A stretch of DNA of 64,000 bases from Carposina sasakii. Lineage: Eukaryota > Arthropoda > Insecta > Lepidoptera > Carposinidae. Position 1 is the first letter of the stretch. Each line of letters begins with the position of its first letter. A model generated the notes under the pieces. That model saw only the letters and a program-made list of their open reading frames with translations, was not told the DNA's origin and did no database searches. Below, piece by piece: positions 20,650 to 32,059 of this stretch. The stretch is taken from contig CP053173.1 in assembly GCA_014607495.2 (NCBI GenBank), positions 806,001 to 870,000 of the forward strand, read 5' to 3'. A program made the translations under genes and the position numbers.

Positions 20650-21462
20650 TGTCGTGGCCATATTGTTAAATTGATCATTTCATGAAATGGTCGAGCATTT
20701 CATGAAGTGGTCGCATTTCATGAAGTGGCCAATAATTTGATCGTTAAATCGTCTACATTTCACGATTTTGTCATCCACGTTTGGCCAAATCGTATTAACA
20801 GGGTGTCCATAAAATCCGATGTGGTAAGAGCTTACACCATATATAAGTATACCATAAGGTATGATGGTATGATTTTTTTTGCTATTATTTATGTGATATT
20901 TTCACAATATAATATTTAAAAACATAAAAGACTTTACAAAAGCGATTCGCATCTGGCACATCGCCGGACGCTGCCTGGGCACGCTCGCTCCGCTCGCTCG
21001 GCTCGTGCGTCATTTGTCATAGTCTAACCTAACCTAACCTAACCTATCGTAATCTAAGGTTTTTGTTTAACAATATTATTATAAACCACCATTAAGTCTA
21101 ATATACATTATACAATATAACACACTATCCGTGAACTTCTTCTGCATAGTCACCCTACTCTCTTTAATTTGTTTTATAACCTAAAAAGAAAAATCCGCCA
21201 TCTTCACACATAAATAAAACGCGCGCAGCGCCTCTACCGGTGATTCATGTAACTATTTTACGATATGATCAATAATCTTGACCACTTCATGAAATGATCG
21301 GGCGTTTAGTTGCCCATATCGGAAACGATTTTTAATCATCGATCTGCCCAAACCATATCATGATGTGGCCAATAGACAGTTGAACTTTTCATGAAATGCG
21401 ACCATTTCATGAAATGCTCGACCATTTCATGAAATGATCAATTCTACGATATGGCCACGACA
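20650..21462. mobile_element. Long inverted-repeat element with TTTCATGAAA arms
   Basis: Ends TGTCGTGGCCATAT and ATATGGCCACGACA. Each arm carries several direct copies of the self-complementary word CATTTCATGAAATG (for example 20676-20730 and 21395-21440). Flanking octamers AATGTATG / TATGTATG match at 7 of 8. The interior has GCTCGCTCGGCTCG and four to five CCTAA units but no ORF. The family is not recognised. Confidence 0.65.
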
Positions 21463-21528
21463 TATGTATGTATATATATGTAAGTAACTAAATGTTGCAT
21501 TAATAATATAACCATTATATATTTTTTG

Positions 21529-21896
21529 GTTGTCAACGTTCCTGAAAACTACGGAATCTCCTCACCATCACGATCATTTTTCTCCATGACAGCATACCTG
21601 GGAAGTGTCTGGTTCCCAAGATATTAGGGTCCAAAGTTGAATAAATAGACTGCGTTTTTCTGCATAAATATACACATTGACGCGTGTAGCATGATTTTTT
21701 CATGAGAAATAATAAATATCTGTCTATGAAAGAACTAGCGTAAACACTGGACACTATAAATTTCGCACGATCAAGTAAACACAAAAATTTAAAAAAAAAT
21801 TTACATAGTTTCCCAGCATATTTTTGGCATAAACTTACTTTATTTGATACATAGAGTACTTACCCTTCGTTAAGGGTGGCAACGAAAAAACATACT
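21529..21896 (-). mobile_element. MITE family A
   Basis: TTTGGTTGTCAACGTTCCTG, GGAAGTGTCTGGTTCCCAAG and CTTCGTTAAGGGTGGCAACG match the family in inverted orientation. The left terminus is decayed. Confidence 0.7.
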
Positions 21897-22149
21897 GTAT
21901 GGGTAGACAAAGTGGCGGGTAATCGACTAGTGCAGTAAATAAGGAAGCGAGTTCAACCGTGGGTAAATCCATTGACACACCAGTCGCGGGGCCAGATGGG
22001 ACCCAGTTAGTGAACTCCGGGACCAAATGCAATTATACCAATTTGTGTTCTACTGAGATAGTTAAACTCTAACCAATTTTGTTACCGTGTTTGGTTTCCA
22101 TTTCATTTTCAGATATGAATTGGTTTATTTGATTTCATAGTTGTATTTA

Positions 22150-22313
22150 CAGGGTGTAACAAAAGGGGTATGTTATGCAAAATGCTATAAAAATAGCCTA
22201 TTAATAGAGAACCTATTCTCAAAATGTGAGACTCGATATCATATTCTATTTTTCCAGATAGTATAAAAAATTCCTGAACAACTTAGGAATGTTCATACAA
22301 TCTTTATAATTTT
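22150..22313. mobile_element. MITE family B, truncated
   Basis: Starts CAGGGTGTAACAAAAGGGGT and ends abruptly after TTCATACAATC, where a piece of repeat D begins. Confidence 0.65.
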
Positions 22314-22365
22314 GCAGTTCTGACTATCCCATTTCCGGGAACAGACCTGTGTAGATATATGATGA

Positions 22366-22560
22366 ACTCTGACCGTATTTCGGTCAAGGCGACCAATCTC
22401 TACGGAGATTGGCCAGGTACGCAGGAGATATTAAAGTGCACAAGTGTGTGCGCAAACACAGATGCGCTCTCTATTCCGTTACTCTCACAGTCCGATGGGA
22501 CGGAAAGCCGACACGACCGGAGAGAGATCAGGCGCAGGACCAATCGTTTTACGTACATAT
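22366..22560 (-). mobile_element. SINE S2 body, headless copy
   Basis: The reverse complement matches the S2 body at 53620-53845: CCGTCCCATCGGACT, GAATAGAGAGCGCATCTGTG, CCAATCTCCGTAGAGATTGG. The tRNA-like head is missing. Confidence 0.65.
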
Positions 22561-22579
22561 TATAATACTGTAAAAGCAA

Positions 22580-22850
22580 AAGCTTGTGCTAATGCGGGGC
22601 TTCACTAGTACATCATACATCAGCTGCATCTCCTTCCGTGTATGTCGTAAGAGTCGACTCGGAACTCGGGCATTCTCTCAAGCGATGTTTTATAGTTATC
22701 ACCGATCTTTTATATCCCGCTAAAAGTGGTTGTAGGACCTCCTTTACGGTCCTGCAGTTATTCTGCCCATTCTCGGGAACACAGCCGTGTGCGTGTGTGT
22801 GTGCGTGTGTGTGTGTGTGTGTAAAACATAGCTGTCAGTGCATGTTAAAT
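22580..22850 (+). repeat. Dispersed repeat D with adjoining GT microsatellite
   Basis: GCTTCACTAGTACATCATAC, TATGTCGTAAGAGTCGACTC and CTGCAGTTATTCTGCCC mark the repeat. A GTGTGT-rich run fills 22787-22823. Confidence 0.65.
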
Positions 22851-22863
22851 TGAGAAATATGTT

Positions 22864-23063
22864 AAGACGTCCGCGACTCCGTTGTGTAGACTGCAGAAAA
22901 AATAAAATATAGATATTATCCGGGATAAAAACATTTTTCCCGGATAAAAAGTAATCCAGGGTGTCGCTGCAGTTCTTTTTACGTGAAAGAGTAATAAACA
23001 TCCATCCATCTATCCATCCATCAATACTTACAAACTTTCGCCTTTATGATATTATTAGTAGGA
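22864..23063 (-). mobile_element. Helitron-type repeat
   Basis: GACGTCCGCGACTCCGTTG at one end, body ATCCGGGATAAAAACATTTT, end TATGATATTATTAGTAGGA. Confidence 0.65.
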
Positions 23064-23801
23064 TGAATGGTTTATTTTGAACTCCTTATTTAGTATGGAA
23101 CCCTAACTGTCAGGTAGCATTTAAAGACGTTTCGGTAACTCCCTAACTAAGTTAGTCAACTTAGACAACACGGAAACTAATGTTGAGTACCCTGAGAAGC
23201 ATTATCGACGGTAATGTTTGGAGATAGGGTTGAAAACCAAGGTGTGTGAAGCGAGTGAACGAATGAAGGAATGAGTGAACGAGTAAGTCGATTTGTTCAG
23301 GCGTGAGTCACGTGGTTAAGTGTTTTAAGGTAGTATTCAGTCAATAATAATATTATAGAATTCTAGACCACCGGACATCTAAGTGGTTGTTTTCATCTTT
23401 TCTTTTTTTATTATTACCTACATAGTTTGGTTCTTCTTTAAGCAGTCGGGTTTTTGGATATTTTAAATAATGTTTTTTTATTTTATACTTTTTTGTTATC
23501 AGTAGGTACCTAGCTACTAACAGGTACGCTTCAAGAAACATGCTCAACATGCTCGGCAGCAAGAAGTTTTCGTCTTGCTGCTGTCTAAAAACTTATATGT
23601 GAGAATGGTTGTTACGCAACTTTAAATCGATATAGATCCTAAACGGTTGGTCGAATCAAAAAATGTTAAGAGAAACCTAAAAATAATTATTAAATACCTA
23701 TTCAACGATACCCTACTCGATATAGTTTGCCGACTAAAATTTTTTTCATTTTCACAAAATGGCGTCCAGTAGTCGCCATATTGGATTTTCACTAACGTCA
23801 T
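23064..23801. other. No gene recognised
   Basis: Unassigned AT-rich sequence. 23550-23580 forms a small hairpin (CAGCAAGA / TCTTGCTG). ORFs here are short and low-complexity. Confidence 0.4.
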
Positions 23802-24467
23802 GTCTTTAGTGACACTCGCCGGACTAAGAGGAATCGATTTGAAATATCTATACTAATACTAATATTATAAAGCTGAAGAGTTTGTTTGTTTGTTTGTTTG
23901 TTTGAACGCGCTAATCTCAGGAACTACTAGTCTGATTTGAAAAATTCTTTCAGTGTAAGATAGCCCGTTTATCGAGGAAGTCTATAGGGTATATAGCAAT
24001 CCGCCCCGGCTTCGCACGGGTGCAATGCCCCCTTTCGCGGACGAAGTCGTGGGCGACCGCTAGTGAATCATAAAAATCGGCCCAGGCGTTTGGTCTATGT
24101 AGTGCTTCAAAGGAACATACAAATATACATAGTCCGTTAAACACAATACCACTCCTTTGCGTCGCGCAGTCGGGTAAAAACGGATAGTAATTTTTATACC
24201 ATGACGATTCGTTGCATATAGGAACCGGGTATTAGACTGCAACGGTGCTTACCATCAGGCGCGTTGTGGTCAAGCGTAAGCCTATTTAATATAAAAAAAC
24301 GTCTTTAGTGACACTCGCCGGACTAAGAGGAATCGATTGACGTATGAATCATAAAAACGGCCGAGGCGTTTGGTCTGTGTAGTGCTTCAAAGGAACATAC
24401 AAACATACATACATAGACTGTTAAACACAATACCACTCCTTTACGTCGCGCAGAGGGTAATTAAAAA
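23802..24467 (+). repeat. Local duplication, one copy filled by a Helitron
   Basis: GTCTTTAGTGACACTCGCCG ... GGAATCGATT at 23802-23841 recurs at 24301-24339, and ATCATAAAAA ... CGTTTGGTCT at 24067-24180 recurs at 24347-24467. In the second copy the two parts are contiguous; in the first they are split by 23847-24063. Confidence 0.8.
23847..24063 (+). mobile_element. Helitron-type repeat with empty-site proof of ends
   Basis: Starts TCTATACTAATACT and ends GACCGCTAG, between host A (23846) and host T (24064). The unfilled duplicate reads TA|TGAATC at the same point. TC...CTAG between A and T, with no target duplication, is the Helitron signature. Confidence 0.85.
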
Positions 24468-24469
24468 AC

Positions 24470-25230
24470 AGAGCTTTCTCGATCCCATTCTTAACTCCTT
24501 TTATACATAACAAAAGTAAATGATATTGAGCATGATTAAAAAAAAATTACACATTTAACTGCTGAGTGCTGGTGTACTTTATAAATAAATAAAGAATATT
24601 TTTGGCAAACTATAAGTTGCAAGCATTAATTTATATAAATAAATTTCCCTGAAAACCATACATATGAATAGACTTATTACATTGGCGTCTGCTGTAACAC
24701 TGTTGTTATTTTTTCATAAATAAATAAAATAAATATCTTTGAAATAACAACTTCAAAAACCAATTAACAAAATATCAAAGCCAATAAAATGACTCGTGCA
24801 AGATACCTACTCGTAAATTCAAAAACGTACTCTGTCATTTTCAATGCCCGTTTATAATTACCGTTTTATACTGGCATATGTAATTAAGTAACGGGTTCAG
24901 GTAACTTGTAACTTCAAAGGGCCACGCCCTTTGTCTTCGAAGAGGGACCCCACCTTTATGTACACTTGATGCCGGAGAAAGGTAATATTAGAGAAAATAT
25001 ATAATGTATTTTTTGAAACCGACCAATGAAGAATTGAATGAATGAGGACGACGCGAAAAAGGTGCAATTCAACCGAGCTTAGTTTGCATTTGGCTGGAAT
25101 GCTGCGTTCCGTCCATTATTAAATTTGATTATTACGAATATATATAAATAGGTAATAATGTTAAATTATAACACCTGAAGTTCCCTTTTAACCTATCCGA
25201 CAGTTTGCAAGAAATATTAGTATATTATTT
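24470..25230. other. No gene seen
   Basis: AT-rich, with no ORF of note. 24905-24960 is a GC-richer patch (GGGCCACGCCCTTTGTC) without recognised identity. Confidence 0.4.
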
Positions 25231-25236
25231 TAAGTC

Positions 25237-25505
25237 TCTTCTATGCTGCTCTGGGAGTGAAAAAAAAAAGTATAATACTACAGCTGCTTCTCTTCCCGGG
25301 CATACTGTACAAGTCAGTAGAGGGACAAGAGGGTCTTGGTGTTTTGTAGGCGATGGGCTGACCACCTGTCACTACTAACCGAACTTGTACATCTCAACTA
25401 TACCCTCAAAATTGGTCAGAAGTGGCACCATGTGGTTCTGTCGGCCCTTGGTGCTCTGCCTACCTCATAAGGGATAGAGGTGTGATTATATGTATGTATG
25501 TATTT
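25237..25505 (+). repeat. ATGT-tail repeat, long copy
   Basis: Inverted partner of 17378-17665: GCTGCTTCTCTTCCCGGGCA, CAAGAGGGTCTTGGTGTTTT and TGGCACCATGTGGTTCTGTC, ending GATAGAGGTGTGATTA plus TATGTATGTATG. Confidence 0.7.
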
Positions 25506-25664
25506 TAAGTCTGTTGCCATTGAAAAATCGACACGAGGTGCCAACTTAGCTTGACGCAGTTGTAGTAAGTACCTACTTATGTTTGGAACGTGCGAAATAG
25601 AGATATGTAAGTCACTTAGCTCTCTGATCTCTATTTCTATATCTATCTATCTATATCTAAGTGC

Positions 25665-25965
25665 CAGTTTTCAATTCTAACTCGTTCGCGTTAGCGTAAA
25701 GCAGCCAACTAATCACATTACGCCGTGATAAAAGTGAGAACAACCGCACGATGTTATTGGTTTGGTGTTTTACCTTAACGCCAACGGATTCGAAGTCAAA
25801 ACTCACACTGAGAGCACTCTGTAGTCTCTGCTCGTGGCCCTCGTAGGCCTAGACAATGTCTATGAGGGCCAGAGGTCATTACTCTATCTATACATTATTA
25901 TGTGTACAACTACATAATGTTGCAAATAAAGAAATTTTGATTTGATTTGATTTTGATTTGATTAC
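25665..25965 (+). repeat. LINE or SINE 3' end with TTTGA tail
   Basis: Ends GCAAATAAAGAAATTTTGAT and a TTTGATTTGATT simple tail, typical of lepidopteran LINE 3' ends. The upstream part has inverted CGTTAGCGTAA / TTAACGCCAACG words. Confidence 0.5.
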
Positions 25966-26463
25966 ATACATATGAATAATACTAATGAATAACAAAACTT
26001 TATTTTAAAAAGTAAATACCCTGTAAAGGTAGACTTTTTGTGTTTTGCATTATTTTTCCTCATACAGTAGAATTACATTAATAATAACCAAAAACTGTAT
26101 CATCACTTATCACCGATGGGGAATTTTGTTTGAATAATTTAAGGGGCGCTACACCAGATGGATCTTATCGTTCAAATTACACCCTGCGAGTGTGTACACA
26201 CCTTTATTTAGGCTGAGGATGTGGCATTTTTTAAATAATAAGCATATATTGGAAATTTCCCGATATTCCGTTTTTATATTTAGATATGTACCTACTGAAG
26301 AAATAACATCTGCGCCTGGAATGGCCCGGATAACTAAAAGGTGTAGTTTTAATTTTATTTTATAAGAATATAATATTATTTATTATTAATATTTACTGAT
26401 AAAGGTATCTATCGGTGAGATTAAATTTGAATAAAAAATACCTACTTATTCCAGACTATTATT

Positions 26464-26702
26464 GACGGCAGATTGGTGTAGTTGGTAGTGACCCTGCCTG
26501 CGACGCCATAGGTCCTGGGTTCGAATCCCGGTAGGTGCAAACATTGAAATATTGATGTTTCTTTCCGAGTCATGGCTGTTTCTATGCTTATCTATGTATT
26601 CATATACCGTTGCTTAGTACCCACGACACAAGACCTTAGGGATCTTAGTGTGGGACTAGGTCAATGTGTTGTGAAGTGTGTGAATATTTATGAATATTTA
26701 TT
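26464..26702 (+). mobile_element. tRNA-derived SINE S1 (near full length)
   Basis: GACGGCAGATTGGTGTAGTT head, box B GGTTCGAATCC at 26518-26528, body GTACCCACGACACAAGACC, tail with TATTTATTTAT. Confidence 0.85.
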
Positions 26703-26709
26703 TATTTAA

Positions 26710-27870
26710 ACTATAAATATATTTTATTCAAAATATCATATCCGAATAACTTTAATACAAACTGAATGTACGAATGTTTTCGCCAATAAAAATCCTTAAA
26801 GGTGTTGAAGCAAATTATGGTGTTTAACAAGAAAAGCCGCGGGGCAATATCGTACATATTATGTACATATCTGATGTTGCACGAAGCAGGTAAAATGTTA
26901 CCTTAAGCCGTTTGTATACGGTATAAAATGCAAAACACTAGGTTTTGATTGTTGATATCACAGGTGAAGAGTAGGATTTTTTGATTTAGATAAGACTAAA
27001 GCCATAACTGTTGATTGTGTTTTTATCTAGATGATAAGGTTTCGCAATACTTATTTTAATAAAGTTATTTCATAAAAAAAATGGCGGACATACGCAAAAA
27101 TTAAAGTATTACCGGAAATCCCGCGAGATCTCGTGATAGCCATAACCTAAAGAATTCCTATATAATACCTCTGATTTACAAATTTACTGACATTGAAAAC
27201 TACATTTTTCGATATTTTTAACAATTACGTCTCTTAAATTAAATCCGGTTTAATGGCACCCTGAACCTAATTGTAATTCTTTTAAAAATAAAAATAAATT
27301 TAAAAAAAAAATTTAACCTAGCAGTCCGCACCTAAGTTCCGAAATCTGCACCTGAAATCCGATCCCCAACGAATGTTTTCCAACATTTAACAAAATTCTC
27401 GCCTGTGGTTAGTCGGCTTGTCTCTGGTTTTGACAGCCGACCAATCAGAATCGAGGTCTTGAATAATGTTTCGGAAAAACACGAGGTTAAGACTGACCAC
27501 AAATGGTTAATTGAATTTTTTATTTGTGGTATTTTTTTTATTTCGCGCCATAAAGTGACACTTCTGTGTCCTCTAAAGTCTAAAGGAACACAAGGCAAGA
27601 GAATTCGCAATCCAAACAGCCAATGCTAAACAACTTCCGAATTCCGTTTCCCGCGTCCCACTCGCCTAGGCATGCAAGCCTTTGTTCCAATTCCAAATTT
27701 CCCCGCCGTCTCCTATTTTACCTTTCCATGCATAGAAATGACGTGTTGTTTACCTGAAAATAACAAAAAAAGGTTTGAGAATTTGTTCTTGTAGAAAGAA
27801 TTATAATTTGGAATGGAATGGTGCTGGAATTTTTTGAAGTTTTTATGTAATAATCACGACGTTAAAATGG
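26710..27870. other. No gene recognised
   Basis: AT-rich. The overlapping 74- and 92-codon ORFs at 27330-27630 have no recognisable product. Confidence 0.4.
27735..27785 (-). other. Candidate recursive splice site 2
   Basis: Minus strand: TTTTTTTGTTATTTTCAG|GTAAACAACACG, junction at 27754/27753. The surrounding 75 bp resembles 39925-39985, so repeat origin is possible. Confidence 0.2.
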
Positions 27871-27875
27871 GCAAG

Positions 27876-28000
27876 TCCTTTGGATGATGGCGCTAGTTAC
27901 TATATGCATGAATACATTATCTGTGTCACTCCATACAAAAAATGATAGTTCCCAAATCAGGCATAGGAGTTATTCTAATGAAACGGACTCTTAGTACTTA
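27876..28000 (+). mobile_element. MITE family E
   Basis: TGGATGATGGCGCTAGTTAC, CCATACAAAAAATGATAGTT and the terminus AATGAAACGGACTCTTAG match copies at 28350 and 55380. Confidence 0.55.
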
Positions 28001-28349
28001 ATCTATGGACCTATAGAACTAACGTATTGACCCTACCAAATAATAAATAGGTAGGCACTTAATAAAAAAGCCACACTTTCAACCACTAACAAATTGCAAA
28101 AAAAATCTCAACAAAGCCGCAGACCAAAAGCGCGTAAGTCGCATAAGCCATATATCTTACAATAAACGCAATGGTTCCCATTTCACCCATAAAACGGCGC
28201 GCGTTTTTCTTTACAATTTACTACGCACTCCCCAAACCCTTGTACTGGCGGAATACCTAAATTAATGACTCACTATTATTTACCTCGAGGTTTTAGTTAG
28301 GGACCCTTTCTCGTTGGGCACCGTTGGTGACGTCACCAGTTGCGTCACT

Positions 28350-28445
28350 ACTAGAGTGCGTTTCATCAAATAGTACCTTTGAATGATGGCGCTGGTTACT
28401 ATGTCCATTACATTAATGCTGTATATGACACATACATATATGACA
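28350..28445 (+). mobile_element. MITE family E, partial
   Basis: CTAGAGTGCGTTTCATCAAA followed by GAATGATGGCGCTGGTTACT. Confidence 0.55.
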
Positions 28446-28449
28446 GTTT

Positions 28450-29240
28450 ACTTCTGGACGTACGTTGCTACTTCACCAATATCTTAACCAATAACCTGGC
28501 TACCCCACGTGACATAATAACATACATTGGTATCAAGATTGGTGGCGTCACCACAATTAACCAAATAAGAAGCTCCCTTAACGGACCGAGACAAATAAAG
28601 TGAAAAAAAATCTGACCCTTTTTCGTACGTTTAATGGCGAAAGGGTCATTTTTAAAGGCCCAAGGTCATTAGTACATGTTCATTGACGTTTGCAAATTCA
28701 ATATACTGTATATTGAATGTATATTGCTGTATATTATATACAGCATAAGGTATAAAAAATTGTAACAAGACATTTTGCACTAAGTCCCAATTTTCAAAAC
28801 GTATAAAAAGGAGACAGAGATTATTTCAAACATGTCTGGGCCCATGTGTAAAAATATCCAAAGTTCACTAAAATTTAGCTTTAGAAGAGGATACATTATT
28901 TTTAACTCTTCGCCGAAAAGACTATATGGTAAACATGTACAAAGTTATGACTAAAGTACCTACATAATAGAGGTCATTAAAATATGTTAAGATTGTGCAA
29001 ACTGATACCAACTAATTAATATTAATTATAAATAACATGCAGATATTATTATAAGGTTATCAACAAACAAGTGAACATAATTACATTAATTAGAAAACAC
29101 GTGCATATTCGTATGGTATAGTGACCACCTAATGATTTAATTCATAAATTAAATAATGCAATGCAATTAACAAAGATTATTAAATTATGTTCGTTTTAAA
29201 AATACATTGTCGTTATTTTAAACCAATTAAATTAATTACG
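28450..29240. other. No gene seen; AT-rich with palindrome
   Basis: Very AT-rich. 28696-28716 is a near-perfect 21-bp palindrome (TTCAATATAC / GTATATTGAA). Confidence 0.4.
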
Positions 29241-29275
29241 TCTCTATAAAGTCTTCAAATATAATTTTACATACA

Positions 29276-29721
29276 ATGAAAATAAATTTTAACGCAAAGG
29301 TGAGTTTAATTATCCTAACCTAAAATTACACGAGTAGAAATTATTAAAATAAACATACCTAATTAGATTCAAATATAATTAAATATGTATGTAGGTCTGG
29401 TATGTATCTACTTTAAATGTCAAAAAAAGTTCTGATAACGATCCTAGAAAGGCTATTATACTTAATTACTGAAAAATAATAAAAATCACTCTTATATTAA
29501 AAATTAAATGCTACCTTCCCTTAACCTAGAATAAGGGAGTCGAGAGACTACTTTTTATTTAATTATTAATTGATTTTTCCCGGAAAATTTCAACATTTAT
29601 TTTTCCGTTGCAGGTGTCCACTAATACTGTAACAAAATGTAATCTTCAAATCAATACAGATAGCGAAAAAAAGAGTTTATTTTACCCACAAGTAGCACCA
29701 TACAAAGTTTTACAATTTTAG
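29276..29721 (+). CDS. Candidate two-exon mini-gene, 43 aa
   Basis: Exon 1 is 29276-29299 (ATG, 8 codons, MKINFNAK) and ends in a textbook donor AAAG|GTGAGT. Exon 2 is 29614-29721, after the acceptor ATTTTTCCGTTGCAG. It continues in phase 0 (VSTNTVTKCNLQINTDSEKK, SLFYPQVAPYKVLQF) to TAG. The 314-bp intron has no clear repeat. A TATAAA at 29245-29250 is too close to the ATG to leave a normal leader, so the true first exon may begin elsewhere. There is no signal peptide and no known domain. The splice sites are strong, but the peptide is short and could be chance. Confidence 0.3.
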
Positions 29722-30035
29722 ATGAATTCTTCAGAACACCTTCAGCTGTACTAATTTGAAGAGAAATAACTTTTTTTCAAGTCGAACAGTTTATTGCTAA
29801 GGAAAGAGCGATGTGGTCGTAGATGTAGGAGGAAGAGCTATTTGGATAAGGCATAAAATTATCGTCAAAATTTTAAACATTAGCGGTCTTTAGTAAATAA
29901 CCTCATTTATCCCAACTTCGTAAAAAATTGACTCAAAGTCACTCTCAGGACTCAGACGCATCTAATGATATCTCTCAAACTCAAAAGTGACAACCCTTTA
30001 AAGCTCGAGCCGCGGTCGTCAAAGTGCAGCAGTAA

Positions 30036-30072
30036 AGAAATGGAAAAAATTCCTCACCCGAGTGGGAATAAC
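30036..30072 (-). mobile_element. Fragment of tRNA-core element T
   Basis: AAAGAAATGGAAAAAATTCC and TCACCCGAGTGGGAAT match one arm of element T; the core is absent. Confidence 0.5.
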
Positions 30073-30579
30073 AAAATAATTAATTAAGCGCCGATTTTTC
30101 TAAAGAGTACCTAAAGTTGATGCTGTCTCCATCTTCACCAAGTTTGAGAGAAAGACAGCATCAACTTTATTCTTCTGATAAGCTATGTGACGTTTGGAAA
30201 AATCGCTTACAAGTTACATAAAGATTTTGCCAATGATGATGATGTGATAAATGTTTAGATGTCTACCCGGATGTAACCTATCTCATGCTTTAGCAATGGT
30301 CACACATTATCTGTATAGTTTATGAAGTAATAGGCAACTTACGTGTGTTACGTGCTAAATATGAGAAAAAAATTCGCGCTCGCTTCGCTCGCGCATATAT
30401 TCCACCTATACATAAGCAGATTTAGGCTTTTTTCGTTAACTCCACAAATTTTTGGAATGAAAAGAAAGAAAGGAAAAGACAAAATCCTAAATAAAGTAAG
30501 GTGTCCCTTTTTAACTAAATGTCCAAACAGGCTGGACTTTCCGGCTTTTAGGTTTTTCAACATGGCAACCCTAGATATG

Positions 30580-30780
30580 TATAAGTGTGCAAACGATCAT
30601 GAAGCGCTTTTACATAGTCTGCGGCCCGGTGCTGGCACTCACATTGTCATGTGCGGCCCTTGGTCGTTAAAGTGTGACAATCGCCTAGAGTGTGCCAAAG
30701 AAATATACAGACATACAATCGAAAAACATAACCCCTCCTTCTGGCGCAGTTGGGTAAAAATGACTTGCCCTGCACACTAA
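30580..30780 (+). repeat. Dispersed repeat S3
   Basis: The 3' part AAACATAACCCCTCCTTCTG and GCGCAGTTGGGTAAAAA recurs at 24140-24180, 47600-47645 and 58340-58375. The 145-codon ORF across 30343-30780 runs through this repeat and is not treated as a gene. Confidence 0.5.
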
Positions 30781-31278
30781 ACATCTCTGAAATAGGTCTG
30801 TCAAACCTAAAGACGGTTTTGTCAAAAAAGTTCTCCTAGATTACTCATTATTCGATAAGCACCGTTACTAGATCCACTTTGGCCACAAATAAAGGTTGAC
30901 TCAAACTAAATTCTTACTTCCTCAATGATTAAAAACCCTTAAGAAAAACATAAAGTAGATAAACTCGAAGGAAAGAAATCCAAACATTCAAATTGAGCAC
31001 TAAATTAAATTCTAGCTTGATAAAATTCTATGACATATCAATTAATATTCCTACATCCCGAATTTCACCACCCTTTTTAATATCCCCATGACAGAGAGAA
31101 GGGAAGGTGCCCTTTAGGGATGGCATTTGGGGCAAAATATTCGGCGTTCGTGTATAGGTCGCTTTATAAACTATGTAGTGTATAGGCTACTTTATTATCA
31201 CTTGAACTTAGATGAAAACGAAAATCAATGAATATGTGGTTCAATAATTATATTAATAATTCCATTAACGAATTCCTG

Positions 31279-31490
31279 TGCTGATAGGCTTTACTAGACT
31301 ACATCAGCTGCATCTTCTCCCGTGAATGTCGTAAGAGTCGACCCAGGAACAAGGGGCATTCTCTGCAATGAGCTAGCAACTTGTCATCTCTTACATAAGA
31401 CTGCGCTATGCTAAATGTGGCTGTAGATCTCCTTTGTGATCTTGCAGTTTTGGCCACCCCATTTCGGGAATACAGCCGTGTCTTATGTAC
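31279..31490 (+). repeat. Dispersed repeat D
   Basis: CTTTACTAGACTACATCAGC, GTGAATGTCGTAAGAGTCGA and the CTTGCAGTTTTGGCCACCCC segment. Confidence 0.65.
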
Positions 31491-31529
31491 CTATATTAAG
31501 TATTTATTTCTTATATATCTTTTATTTCA

Positions 31530-31665
31530 CACTGCGGTCACCGACCCGCCTGCCCAGTGTGGTGACTATGGGCAAACCCCCTCTATGGCAGTAGCCTTGT
31601 CGCATGCCCTGGTTGAGGCCTACGTACAACAGTGGACTGCGATAGACTGAAGAAGAAGAATCCTT
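31530..31665 (+). repeat. GAT-tail repeat, short copy
   Basis: CGGTCACCGACCCGCCTGCC to CAACAGTGGACTGCGATAGA, with a GAAGAAGAAG tail. The frame ends EAYVQQWTAID, similar to RTE-type ORF ends. Confidence 0.65.
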
Positions 31666-31676
31666 TATTTGTACAC

Positions 31677-31965
31677 AGTGTGATAGCCTAGTTTAACTAG
31701 TAGACGTGCGCCTTCCAATTGCACGTTCAATCCCAGTCACGGGCCTGTATCACTTAATTTATGTCATGTACAAATATTAATGTACAAAAATTTGTCATTT
31801 AAAATTAAAATTGTCAAACCGTTGGTTCTATGACTGATCTCTGTCACCTTTTCATCTCATCGGACCATGAGAGAGAAAGAATAGAGAGTGCACCTGTGTT
31901 TTCGTACACATTTGTGCGTTACACATAAAATGCGTTGTCAGCTTATCTCTGTTCGCCGTCCTCAG
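31677..31965 (+). mobile_element. tRNA-derived SINE S2
   Basis: The head GTGATAGCCTAGTTTAACTA with a decayed box B (CGTTCAATCCC) is followed by the S2 body GAATAGAGAGTGCACCTGTG. Related to 53506-53845. Confidence 0.65.
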
Positions 31966-32059
31966 AATACATTAATTTACCTTCACGCGGGCGAAGCTAT
32001 ACGCATCAGTTACATAGAGATAAACTCACTTGTCTGACTTCGGCGTCATTTATGCTCTT

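Noticed and set aside
21025..21050. CCTAA repeats resembling insect telomeric TTAGG
   Set aside because: Only four to five units inside a transposon-like element; a shorter CTAACCTAACC also occurs in the related repeat at 37355. Not a telomere.
30343..30780. 145-codon ORF as a host gene
   Set aside because: It runs through the dispersed S3 repeat and low-complexity sequence and resembles no protein.
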